Source: CSP1-8 sp049688015
Lineage (GTDB): Bacteria; Desulfobacterota; Deferrimicrobia; Deferrimicrobiales; Deferrimicrobiaceae
Assembly: GCA_049688015.1 (NCBI GenBank)
Contig: JBAVJZ010000049.1
Location: 1-25,920, forward strand
Length of the DNA: 25,920 nucleotides
Direction: 5' to 3'
Positions within the stretch are counted from its first letter, which is position 1, and every line of letters begins with the position of its first letter. The notes under the pieces are model-generated. The model was given only the letters and a program-made list of their open reading frames with translations. It was not told the DNA's origin and searched no databases. Of this stretch, positions 1 through 7,687 are shown one piece after another. The translations under genes were made by a program, and so were the position numbers.

Positions 1-723
1 CCCTTTCCCTTCGAAGAACCGATTCTGAAAGAAAAAGGGGTGAACGTCCGGTTCGCCGGTCATCCTCTTCTTGACGAGCTGGCTCCCTACTTCGACGTCC
101 CCACTGGAGTGGGGAATTGCGGCATACCGGCAGGAAAACGGGTCGTGGGACTGCTCCCCGGAAGCCGGCCGGGGGAGATACGCAGACACTTCCCGTTGAT
201 GGTCGAGGCGGCCCGCAGGATCGCGGCCCGCTTCCCCGATGTCCACTTCGCCGTCCCGCTCGCCGGACCGGAGTTCCGGGATGTGATCCTTACGGGGTTG
301 ACGGGGAGCGAACTCCCTTTGACAATAGTGGAAAATGAGCGGTTCCTGGTGTTCCGGGAGATGAGGGCCGCCCTTGCAGCCTCGGGGACGGCGACGCTGG
401 AACTGGCGTTGCTCGGGGTCCCGCCCGTGATCGTCTACCGGACGTCGTCCGTAACCTACCGGATCGGGAAGAGGATGGCCCAGGTCCCGTGCATCGGTCT
501 GCCCAACATCGTGGCGGGCCGGAAGTTTCTGCCGGAACTGATCCAGGACCAATGCCGCCCCGAGACGATGGCGCAGGAAATCGGCGATCTTCTGACCGAC
601 GACGGAAAGCGGGAGCGACTGTCCGAGGTGTGCCGGGGACTGCGGGGAGTCCTGTCCGGGACGGGTCCGGCGGAGGCGGTGGTGGAGATGCTTGCGCAGG
701 AGGCGGGTGCGGTATGGGGATGA
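1..723 (+). CDS. lpxB: Lipid-A-disaccharide synthase, C-terminal part (5' end outside window)
   Basis: LpxB is a GT-B glycosyltransferase that joins UDP-2,3-diacylglucosamine to lipid X to form the lipid A disaccharide at the inner membrane. The reading frame is open from base 1, so the gene begins upstream; the visible 240 codons cover the C-terminal two thirds. Seen in the sequence: a PFEE segment followed by FAGHPLLDE, the nucleotide-sugar-binding motif LLPGSRPGEIRRH, SGTATLELALLGVPPVIVYR and GLPNIVAGRKFLPELIQD, all characteristic of LpxB. The stop (721-723) overlaps the start of msbA, so the two are translationally coupled. It is the first visible gene of a long lipid A/LPS operon; lpxA, lpxD or similar genes probably lie upstream, which is inference. 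Confidence 0.96.
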   Translation, partial: PFPFEEPILKEKGVNVRFAGHPLLDELAPYFDVPTGVGNCGIPAGKRVVGLLPGSRPGEIRRHFPLMVEAARRIAARFPDVHFAVPLAGPEFRDVILTGLTGSELPLTIVENERFLVFREMRAALAASGTATLELALLGVPPVIVYRTSSVTYRIGKRMAQVPCIGLPNIVAGRKFLPELIQDQCRPETMAQEIGDLLTDDGKRERLSEVCRGLRGVLSGTGPAEAVVEMLAQEAGAVWG

Positions 724-2480
724 CGGTCTATCGGCGCATGCTCGATTACGTACGTCCGTACACGATGCGGCTCGCACTCGCGATGGGGTTCATGGTCATC
801 GTGTCCTCCTTCCGGGGCGCGATCGCTTTTCTCGTAAAGCCCGCGCTGGACGATATCTTCATCAACAAGGACGCTGCCCGGCTCGCCATCATCCCCCTGC
901 TCGTCCTGGGGGTCTATCTGATCAAGGGCGTGTGCGAGTTCGCCCAGAGCTATCTGATGAGCGGAGTCGGCCAGCGGGTTATCCGCGACATCCGCGACCA
1001 CCTCTACCGCCACATGCAGTCCCTCTCCCTATCCTTCTACATGAAACATCCCACCGGCGTGCTGATGTCCCGTGTGACCAACGACGTCGGGCTCATGCAG
1101 GGGGCCGTGACGGAGGCGGTCACGGGCCTCATCAAGGACGTCTTTTCCGCGCTCTTCCTCGTGGGAGTCATATTTTACCGTGACTGGAAACTGGCCCTGG
1201 TCGCTCTCGTGGCGTTTCCCCTCGCCTTATGGCCCATCGTCCAGTTCGGCCGGAAGCTCCGAAGGACGAGCATCAGGACCCAGGAGGTAACGGGGGGGCT
1301 GACCTCTCATCTGCAGGAGACGATCAGCGGCGCGAAACTCGTGAAGTCCTTTGGAGCCGAGGAGTATGAGGTGGACCGGTTCGCGACCCGCAACGACAAG
1401 CTGTTCCGCTTGAGCATGAAGGTGGTGAAGGTCCAGGCGATGACCTCCCCCCTCTCGGAGATGTTCGCGGGGGTGGGCGCCGCAGCGGTCATCTTCTACG
1501 GCGGGTACAGCGTCATGAACGGTCAGAGCACACCGGGGAACTTCTTCTCCTTCATGACCGCTCTCTTCATGCTCTACGAACCCGTCAGGCGCCTGTCCCG
1601 CATCAACAACGTGATTCAGCAGGGGATCGCCGCCGCCAGCCGGGTGTTCGAAGTACTGGACACACTGCCCGATGTCAAGGAGAAGAAAGATGCGCCGGAC
1701 CTGGCGGGAATCGAAACAGGAATCGAGTTCGACCACGTCGATTTCCGGTATTCCGAGCAAGGGGAGTACATCCTGAAGGACGTCACCTTCCGGGTTCCTC
1801 TCGGCACACTGGTGGCCATCGTGGGTTCGAGCGGAGCCGGCAAAACCACTCTCGTCGACCTGCTCCCGCGGTTCTACGATCCACAGAACGGGGCGATCCG
1901 GATCGACGGAACGGACATCCGGGACGTTTCCCTTTCCTCGCTGCGCTCGCGGATCGGTATAGTGAGTCAGCACACGATCCTGTTCAACGATACCGTTCGT
2001 AACAACATCGCCTACGGGATGTCGGACGCCTCGAAGGAGGAAATCGAGGCGGCTGCGCGCAGGGCGAACGCGCACGGATTCCTCTCCCGGATGCCGGAGG
2101 GGTACGAGACGGTCATCGGCGAACAGGGACTGAAACTCTCGGGGGGGGAAAGGCAGCGCGTCGCTATCGCCCGTGCGATCCTCAAGGACGCTCCGATCCT
2201 GATCCTGGACGAGGCGACCTCGGCCCTCGACAGTGATTCGGAAAGCGTGGTCCAGGAGGCGCTAGAGCACCTTATGCGGGGAAGAACCACCTTTGTGATC
2301 GCCCACCGGCTCTCCACGGTCCGCAATGCCGACGTGATCCTGGTGGTCGAGGAGGGACGGATCATCGAGAGTGGAGGACACGAGGAGCTCCTGGCGCGGG
2401 ATTCGCGTTACCGCTCCTTCTACCTCAAGCAATTCGAGGAGAGGAAACCCGGTGCGGAAGGCCGTCCTGGCAGCGCCTGA
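714..2480 (+). CDS. msbA: Lipid A export ABC transporter, permease/ATPase MsbA
   Basis: This is a homodimeric half-transporter that flips lipid A-core across the inner membrane. It has 588 residues, the usual MsbA length. An N-terminal six-helix membrane domain (about residues 15-310) is followed by a nucleotide-binding domain with Walker A GSSGAGKTT at 371-379, signature LSGGE at 475-479, Walker B with D499 and E500 (ILILDEATSALD), and H-loop His531. I chose ATG 714 because AGGAGG at 698-703 lies 10 bases before it; ATG 720 would give an ATGA overlap with lpxB but is further from the ribosome site. An open frame extends back to 489 but only covers lpxB antisense to its reading frame logic. 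Placement between lpxB and waaA supports lipid A export rather than drug export. Confidence 0.96.
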   Translation: MGMTVYRRMLDYVRPYTMRLALAMGFMVIVSSFRGAIAFLVKPALDDIFINKDAARLAIIPLLVLGVYLIKGVCEFAQSYLMSGVGQRVIRDIRDHLYRHMQSLSLSFYMKHPTGVLMSRVTNDVGLMQGAVTEAVTGLIKDVFSALFLVGVIFYRDWKLALVALVAFPLALWPIVQFGRKLRRTSIRTQEVTGGLTSHLQETISGAKLVKSFGAEEYEVDRFATRNDKLFRLSMKVVKVQAMTSPLSEMFAGVGAAAVIFYGGYSVMNGQSTPGNFFSFMTALFMLYEPVRRLSRINNVIQQGIAAASRVFEVLDTLPDVKEKKDAPDLAGIETGIEFDHVDFRYSEQGEYILKDVTFRVPLGTLVAIVGSSGAGKTTLVDLLPRFYDPQNGAIRIDGTDIRDVSLSSLRSRIGIVSQHTILFNDTVRNNIAYGMSDASKEEIEAAARRANAHGFLSRMPEGYETVIGEQGLKLSGGERQRVAIARAILKDAPILILDEATSALDSDSESVVQEALEHLMRGRTTFVIAHRLSTVRNADVILVVEEGRIIESGGHEELLARDSRYRSFYLKQFEERKPGAEGRPGSA

Positions 2481-3825
2481 AAGGGCAGGGAAGGTTTTTC
2501 TCCCGGGCAGCCGCGCGCATTTCCTGTACAACCTGGGTCTTGCAGGCGCCCTGGTATTGACGGCCCCTGCGTGGATCCCCTGGATGAGCTTCTCCGCGAA
2601 ACGCAGGAGGAATTTTCCGGACCGCCTCGGGATCCGCCTCGGCCGCATTCCCCCCCCGGCGGGAAAGCAACGGATCTGGATCCATGCGGTCTCGGTGGGA
2701 GAAACACTCGCGGCGGTCTCCCTCGTACGCGACCTCAATGAACGGCTCCCCTCCGCGGAACTCTTCTTCTCGACGGTAACGATTACCGGGCGACAGGTGG
2801 CGGGGAAAGCGCTCGCCGGTCACGTCGAGAAGACGTTTTTCTTCCCCTTCGACATCCCCCGCATTTCCGGGAAGTTCCTCGACCGGGTCGGTCCGGATGT
2901 TGTGGCGATACTCGAAACGGAGATCTGGCCAAACTTTCTTGGAGAGTGCGCGGCGCGGGGGATTCCCGTGGTCATCCTGAACGGGAGGGTCTCGGAACGC
3001 TCGTTTCGAGGGTACGGACGGTTTTCTTCCTTTTTCGCAAGAGTCCTCGCATGCGTTACGGCCTTTGCCATGCAGACGGAAGAGGATGCCCGCAGGATGA
3101 TCGCCCTCGGAGTCGATCCGGTGAAAGTCACTGTCACGGGAAACATGAAATTCGACGTGTTTTTTCCCCCTGACTCCGATTCGCCCTTTCTTTCCTGGCT
3201 GAAAGGCGAGAAGGACAAGGGTACCGCATGGGTAGTCGCGGGGTCGACACACGAGGGAGAGGAGAATGCGGTGCTTTCCGCGTTCGCGGATGCGCGTTCG
3301 GTAAACCCATCGGCCCGACTTCTGCTCGCACCCCGGCACCCCGAGAGGTTCGACGCTGTGGTGGACCTTTGCGAGCGGCGGGGCTGGGAAGTTGCGAGAA
3401 AATCGCGTATCGCATCCGGGGAGGAAAAGAAGCATTCCTCTCCCATCGTCGTTCTGGACACTGTCGGGGAGCTGCTAGCCTCGTACGCAGCAGGGGACAT
3501 CGCTTTCGTGGGAGGCAGTATAGCCCCGAAGGGGGGGCACAACATCCTTGAACCCGCCCTGTACGGGGTTCCTGCCGTCACGGGACCGCATACGGAAAAT
3601 TTCCGGGAAATCACCGAACTGTTCACCCGGGGGGATGCGGTGATGACGGTGCGGGACGAGAGCGATCTTTGCCGCAGGATGGCGGAGTGGGCGGCCGATC
3701 CCGCCCCGTTTGCGGAGATGGGGAAGCGCGCGAAGCGTCTTCTGGAAACTCTCCGCGGTGCCAGTGGCAGAAACGCCGCACTGGTCGCCGGCGAACTGAC
3801 CCGGCGCGCAGGGGTAGCGTCATGA
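2452..3825 (+). CDS. waaA: 3-deoxy-D-manno-octulosonic acid (Kdo) transferase
   Basis: WaaA (KdtA) transfers Kdo from CMP-Kdo to lipid IVA at the cytoplasmic face of the inner membrane. The product is 457 residues, a little longer than the E. coli enzyme, with the extra length at the N terminus. Visible features are an N-terminal membrane anchor (FLYNLGLAGALVLTAPAWIPW), HAVSVGE at 78-84 with the presumed catalytic Glu84, ETEIWPNFL, NGRVSERSFRGY, GSTHEGEE, APRHPERF and the C-terminal GGSIAPKGGHNILEP nucleotide-sugar motif. GTG 2452 is preferred because GAGGAG lies just before it; it overlaps msbA by 29 bp. An ATG at 2371 in the same frame would sit deep inside msbA. Whether one or two Kdo residues are added cannot be read from the sequence. 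Confidence 0.95.
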   Translation: MRKAVLAAPERAGKVFLPGSRAHFLYNLGLAGALVLTAPAWIPWMSFSAKRRRNFPDRLGIRLGRIPPPAGKQRIWIHAVSVGETLAAVSLVRDLNERLPSAELFFSTVTITGRQVAGKALAGHVEKTFFFPFDIPRISGKFLDRVGPDVVAILETEIWPNFLGECAARGIPVVILNGRVSERSFRGYGRFSSFFARVLACVTAFAMQTEEDARRMIALGVDPVKVTVTGNMKFDVFFPPDSDSPFLSWLKGEKDKGTAWVVAGSTHEGEENAVLSAFADARSVNPSARLLLAPRHPERFDAVVDLCERRGWEVARKSRIASGEEKKHSSPIVVLDTVGELLASYAAGDIAFVGGSIAPKGGHNILEPALYGVPAVTGPHTENFREITELFTRGDAVMTVRDESDLCRRMAEWAADPAPFAEMGKRAKRLLETLRGASGRNAALVAGELTRRAGVAS

Positions 3826-4832
3826 TGGGGATGGTTGCCAGGGGGAGGAGGAGACTTTACGGCGCGGGGATTCTCAGCTCCTGTTCCCTTCCCCGTCCGG
3901 TGGTGAGCGTGGGAAACCTGACGGCGGGCGGTTCGGGGAAGACCCCCCATGTCCAGTTTCTCGCCCGATGGCTTACCGGGCAGGGGGTGCGGGTCGCGAT
4001 TCTCAGCCGTGGCTACGGAAGGAAAACCGGGGGCGTCCTGTGGGCGTCCCGGGAACAGGGAGGAGTGACGGGCGGCACCCGCGGGGCTGCCGAGGCGGAG
4101 CGGGTGGGGGATGAACCGGCATTTCTCGCGTCGACTCTCCCTGGTATCCCCGTGCTCGTCGGGGAATCCCGCTTTGCCGCGGGAACGGAATGCCTGCGGG
4201 TCCTCGAGGTCGATGCGTTCCTACTCGACGACGGCTTCCAACACCTCTCCCTGCGGCGGGACGCCGATATTCTCCTGGTCGACGCCGGGCTGGGGCTGGG
4301 GAACGGACGAACCCTGCCGTTCGGCCCCCTCCGGGAACCGCCGGACCACGCCCGCTTTGCGGACGCCATGATTGTCACACGCTGCGAAAGCGCCGACCAT
4401 GGCAGGGAGGCGGCCTGCACCGTATCGTTCCCGCCGGAGAGGCCCGTGGCCTTCTCCCGGATCGTCCCGCGCCTCCTCGTCGACAGGGACGGCAGGGAGA
4501 GCCCTCTCCCAATGGTGGAAAAGGAGATTGCTGCCTTTTCGGGAATCGCGCGGAACGAGCAGTTCGAAAACGCTCTCCGGGCTTCGGGTTTCCTCGTCCG
4601 CAGGTTCCACGGATTCCGGGACCACCATCCATACCGGACGGCTGACCTCGAAACGATTCGTGCGGCCGCTGGCGGATTGCCCGTAGTCACGACCGAAAAA
4701 GACATGATCCGGCTTCCGGCCGAGGTGCCGTTTTCCGTCGCGGCGCTCCGCGTGGAGGTGGACTTTCTCTCCGGATGGGAAGAATTGTCCCGTCTTCTTC
4801 TGGATCGGATCGGCCGGCGGGAGAGCCGATGA
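3822..4832 (+). CDS. lpxK: Tetraacyldisaccharide 4'-kinase
   Basis: LpxK phosphorylates the 4' position of the tetraacyldisaccharide 1-phosphate to give lipid IVA, at the inner membrane. It has 336 residues, typical for the family. The P-loop is GNLTAGGSGKTPHV with Lys40; DDGFQH at 136-141 is the family hallmark near the active site, and VTTEKDMIRLP near the C terminus is also typical. ATG 3822 overlaps the waaA stop (ATGATG), with alternative in-frame ATGs at 3825 and 3831; the ribosome site is weak, which fits translational coupling. The stop overlaps the next start as ATGA. No key residue is missing. Confidence 0.96.
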   Translation: MMGMVARGRRRLYGAGILSSCSLPRPVVSVGNLTAGGSGKTPHVQFLARWLTGQGVRVAILSRGYGRKTGGVLWASREQGGVTGGTRGAAEAERVGDEPAFLASTLPGIPVLVGESRFAAGTECLRVLEVDAFLLDDGFQHLSLRRDADILLVDAGLGLGNGRTLPFGPLREPPDHARFADAMIVTRCESADHGREAACTVSFPPERPVAFSRIVPRLLVDRDGRESPLPMVEKEIAAFSGIARNEQFENALRASGFLVRRFHGFRDHHPYRTADLETIRAAAGGLPVVTTEKDMIRLPAEVPFSVAALRVEVDFLSGWEELSRLLLDRIGRRESR

Positions 4833-5734
4833 AGGAAAAAGTGTACCGGACCGCGATCCGGGTGATGGAAGCAATACCTCTGCGGATGCGGGCTGCGCTG
4901 TTCGAAGCGGTGATGCTGCTGGTTTGGGTGTTTGATGCGAAGCATCGGAAGATCGGCCGGATCAACCTGCGGATCGCATTTCCGGAAATGGGGGACCGGG
5001 AAGCGGCCCGGATCGTCCGGGTCTGCTACATGAGGATGGGGACCGCGGCGGCCGAGTTCGTCCACGTTCCGAAGGTGGACAGGAGATATATCGAGAAGAA
5101 CTTACGAATCGAGGGGATCGACCATATCCTGCGGAGCGAACAGGAACGGGGCCTGGGGGTGCTCGCGATGACGGCGCACTTCGGGAACTGGGAACTCGCC
5201 TCGCACTTGACCGGCATCATGCATAAACCCGTGGCGTTCATCGTCCGTCCTCTTGCGGACCCGGCTTGGGACCGGATCGTCTCTGAGCGGAGGGAATGCT
5301 TCGGGAACCGGGTAATCCGGAAGTTCGACTCCGCGAAGGAGGTGATGCGGGAGATCCGGCGCGGGACGATGGTCGGGATCCTGATCGACCAGAACGTGGA
5401 CAGGCACAAGGGGGTGCTCGTCGACTTCTTCACGCAGAAGGCCTACACGACCGACGGGATTGCCCGTATGGCCCTCGCTCTTCGTGCGAATATCCACCCG
5501 GCGTTCATCTTCCGTAATCCGAAAAGGAAGTTTCACCACACCCTGCGGTTTGGGCCGGCGATCCCGATGGATCCGGCCGCTCACCGGGAGGAGGAGGTGC
5601 TCCGGATCACGCGCCGGTGCAACCAGGAGCTGGAGAACGCGATTCGGGAAGACCCCACGCAATGGCTCTGGTTCCACCGCAGGTGGAAGACGAGGCCGCC
5701 GGGAGAGCCCGACTTGTACCGGGAGGCCCGATGA
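4829..5734 (+). CDS. lpxL: Lysophospholipid/lipid A late acyltransferase (LpxL/HtrB family)
   Basis: The family transfers an acyl chain onto Kdo-lipid A, or onto lipid A directly, at the inner membrane. The 301-residue protein has an N-terminal hydrophobic stretch (about residues 20-35) and the catalytic H-x4-E motif HFGNWE, His117 to Glu122, followed by the FIVRPL and LIDQNVD segments usual in the family. It starts at ATG 4829 within an ATGA overlap with lpxK and ends within an ATGA overlap with gmhB. Only one late acyltransferase is visible, so lipid A may carry one secondary chain unless another gene lies elsewhere. LpxL versus LpxM/LpxP specificity cannot be decided, so the symbol stands for the family. 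Confidence 0.9.
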   Translation: MKEKVYRTAIRVMEAIPLRMRAALFEAVMLLVWVFDAKHRKIGRINLRIAFPEMGDREAARIVRVCYMRMGTAAAEFVHVPKVDRRYIEKNLRIEGIDHILRSEQERGLGVLAMTAHFGNWELASHLTGIMHKPVAFIVRPLADPAWDRIVSERRECFGNRVIRKFDSAKEVMREIRRGTMVGILIDQNVDRHKGVLVDFFTQKAYTTDGIARMALALRANIHPAFIFRNPKRKFHHTLRFGPAIPMDPAAHREEEVLRITRRCNQELENAIREDPTQWLWFHRRWKTRPPGEPDLYREAR

Positions 5735-6303
5735 AAGGGATCGTGTTTCTCGACCGGGACGGCACACTGATCGAGGACGTGGGGTATCTGTCCGACCCAA
5801 GGGAAGTGCGGGAGATCCCCGGGGCGGCGGAGTCGCTTCTGCGCCTTTCGGCAGAGGGATTCTCCCTTGCGGTCGTCTCCAACCAGGCGGGTCTGGCGAA
5901 AGGGAAGTTCGGGAAAGAGCAGGGGGAAGCGGTGCATCAGGCCTTCGTCGCCCTTTTCCGCGCGAAAGGGGTCGAGTTCGCCGCCGTGGAATACTGCCCC
6001 CATCACCCGGATGGGTCGGTTGAGGAGTATCGCGTCGTATGCGGGTGCCGAAAACCGTCTCCCGGGATGGCGGAGAGGGTGCTGGTGCGCCTGGGAAAAC
6101 CGGCTTCGTATACGATGTGGATCGTCGGTGATAAAATGAGCGATGTGTTGATGGGGCGCAGCATGAAGGCGAAAACCATACTTGTTGCGACAGGATACGG
6201 CATATCGGAGCGGAGGGAAGGCGAACGGCGCGGCCTCGGGGCGGATGCGTTCCTCCCCAGCATCAGGGAGGCGGCGGAGTGGATCCTGTCGGAAGGGAAA
6301 TAG
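5731..6303 (+). CDS. gmhB: D-glycero-D-manno-heptose 1,7-bisphosphate phosphatase
   Basis: GmhB removes the C7 phosphate of heptose 1,7-bisphosphate in ADP-heptose synthesis for the LPS inner core; it is a cytoplasmic HAD phosphatase. The 190-residue protein has the HAD nucleophile motif FLDRDGTL with Asp8 and Asp10, SNQAGLAKG as motif II, and RKPSPGM with WIVGDKMSD as motifs III and IV. A zinc site is visible as Cys89, His91, Cys104 and Cys106, the pattern known from E. coli GmhB. ATG 5731 overlaps lpxL by 4 bp; the larger frame upstream is an out-of-frame overlap with lpxL. Its partner kinase gene (rfaE1) lies three genes downstream. Alpha versus beta anomer specificity cannot be judged. 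Confidence 0.94.
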   Translation: MKGIVFLDRDGTLIEDVGYLSDPREVREIPGAAESLLRLSAEGFSLAVVSNQAGLAKGKFGKEQGEAVHQAFVALFRAKGVEFAAVEYCPHHPDGSVEEYRVVCGCRKPSPGMAERVLVRLGKPASYTMWIVGDKMSDVLMGRSMKAKTILVATGYGISERREGERRGLGADAFLPSIREAAEWILSEGK

Positions 6304-6304
6304 G

Positions 6305-7519
6305 GTGAAGAGGTCGGTTTCTCCGGGAAAAAGTGCATGGCGTTGCTCTTTGCTTCTTGCTGCCGCACTCGTGCTCCTGGCGACCGGTTGTTATCGCGAG
6401 ACACATCAGCCCGCAAGGAAGGATGCGCCGCCGGTGGCGGCGGCCGGCGATGCGGAGCCCCCGGCCATGCAGGCGGAGGAAACCGTCGCCTCTCTCCCGC
6501 CGCAGGAACCGCATCCCTCGGCCGGTGAAGCTCCTTCCTCCCTTCCGGAGGTTTCCCCGCCGGAGACGGCTCCGGAAGAGCCTCCCGGTAGATTGTCCCC
6601 GGAATCCTCCCTTCCGTCTGTAGCCGGAATTCCTCGGGAGAAAGAATCGCCCGAGGTTGCTGCAATGCCGGAGACGGCCGGAGGAGGAAAGGAGGAGGCA
6701 TCACCGGAAGAAGAGACAACGGTGGCGTCCTTGCCCCCGCAGCCCGTACCAGGAGCGTCCGTTCCCGGCGCAGGTACCGAGGAAGGCGGAGTCGACATCG
6801 TCAAGCTTCCGGAGGAGAGGGCCTTTTCGATGGAAGGCCCGCTCTGGGCGAGAGGGGAGGAAGAACTTGTCTACAAGGTGGAGTTTCTGGGCATCACGAT
6901 GGGGTATGCCCGGTTCTCCTTCCTTGGGAAAGTACTCCTGTCGGGAAAGGAGGCGTACCACCTCCGCGTGCGCGCGTGGACCTCGGATCTTCTCTCGGTG
7001 ATTTACCCGATGGACGACATAATCGACTACTATCTGGATGTGCACACGATTGCGCCGCTTCGGCAGGAGTATACCAAAAGCAAGAAACGGGACGACGTGG
7101 CCATCTACGACCAGGAAAAAGGGACGATCGTCTACCGGAACAGGAAGACCGGAAAGGTCAGAAAGAGGGTCGACGTCGTTCCCAATGTGTACGACCCCGT
7201 CTCGCTCGCGTACTATATCCGGACCCGGGGGCTGGAGGGGGAAGCGGAGGAGCATTCAATGTACGCGGGGAAGAAATTGTGGGAGGTCTCGGCCAAGCCC
7301 CTGGGGTTCGAACAGATCCGGACGGACCAGGGAGAGTTCGATACGATTATCGTCCAGCCCGTGCTCCGGCAGGGGGGAGAGGTGGAAACCAAGAAAGAGA
7401 TGCGGATGTGGATGACGACGGACGAACGACATGTCCCCGTCCGCATGTATGCGAAGTTCAAGAAGATACGAACCTGGACGCTGGTGGGGGAACTGATCCC
7501 CGGCCAGCAGGGAGGGTAG
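6305..7519 (+). CDS. Lipoprotein with proline-rich stalk and C-terminal DUF3108 domain
   Basis: Predicted lipoprotein of 404 residues; the function of DUF3108 is unknown. It starts at GTG 6305, two bases after the gmhB stop. Residues 1-28 are a signal peptide ending in LLATG before Cys29 (lipobox); Tyr at +2 argues against inner-membrane retention, so an outer-membrane anchor is likely. Residues about 30-184 are low complexity, rich in Pro, Glu, Ala and Ser, and contain the octapeptide TVASLPPQ twice (60-67 and 139-146). Residues about 185-400 match DUF3108: EELVYKVEFLGITMGYARF, a PMDDIIDYYLD segment and a final MWMTTDERHVPVR segment. DUF3108 proteins I know are mostly the domain with a short leader, so the long stalk is unusual. 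Position in the LPS cluster suggests an envelope role; that is inference. Confidence 0.85.
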   Translation: MKRSVSPGKSAWRCSLLLAAALVLLATGCYRETHQPARKDAPPVAAAGDAEPPAMQAEETVASLPPQEPHPSAGEAPSSLPEVSPPETAPEEPPGRLSPESSLPSVAGIPREKESPEVAAMPETAGGGKEEASPEEETTVASLPPQPVPGASVPGAGTEEGGVDIVKLPEERAFSMEGPLWARGEEELVYKVEFLGITMGYARFSFLGKVLLSGKEAYHLRVRAWTSDLLSVIYPMDDIIDYYLDVHTIAPLRQEYTKSKKRDDVAIYDQEKGTIVYRNRKTGKVRKRVDVVPNVYDPVSLAYYIRTRGLEGEAEEHSMYAGKKLWEVSAKPLGFEQIRTDQGEFDTIIVQPVLRQGGEVETKKEMRMWMTTDERHVPVRMYAKFKKIRTWTLVGELIPGQQGG

Positions 7520-7522
7520 CCC

Positions 7523-7687
7523 ATGGACGAGGAACTGCTGGAGATCCTGGCGTGCCCGAAGTGCAAGGGAGGCCTGGTGCTGACCCCGGAGGAGTCCGAA
7601 CTCCGTTGCGAGGCGTGCCGCCTGGGATACCGCATCGACGACGGGATACCCATTCTGCTCATCGACGAAGCGACCCCGTATGAATGA
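7523..7687 (+). CDS. Trm112/UPF0434-like small zinc-ribbon protein
   Basis: A 54-residue gene starting at ATG 7523, three bases after the DUF3108 gene and overlapping rfaE1 by 8 bp. The protein begins MDEELLEILACPKCKG and has two CxxC pairs, Cys11/Cys14 and Cys29/Cys32, forming a small zinc ribbon, then the DDGIPILLIDEA ending typical of Trm112/UPF0434 proteins (E. coli YcaR type). Trm112 in eukaryotes and archaea is an activating subunit of methyltransferases; the bacterial role is not settled. In E. coli ycaR lies next to lpxK and kdsB, so the association with LPS genes seen here is shared. The ribosome site GGGAGGG lies at 7510-7516. Confidence 0.9.
   Translation: MDEELLEILACPKCKGGLVLTPEESELRCEACRLGYRIDDGIPILLIDEATPYE

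Noticed and set aside
489..713. Upstream in-frame extension of msbA
   Set aside because: It overlaps conserved lpxB codons; a good AGGAGG site places the start at 714 and the resulting length fits MsbA.
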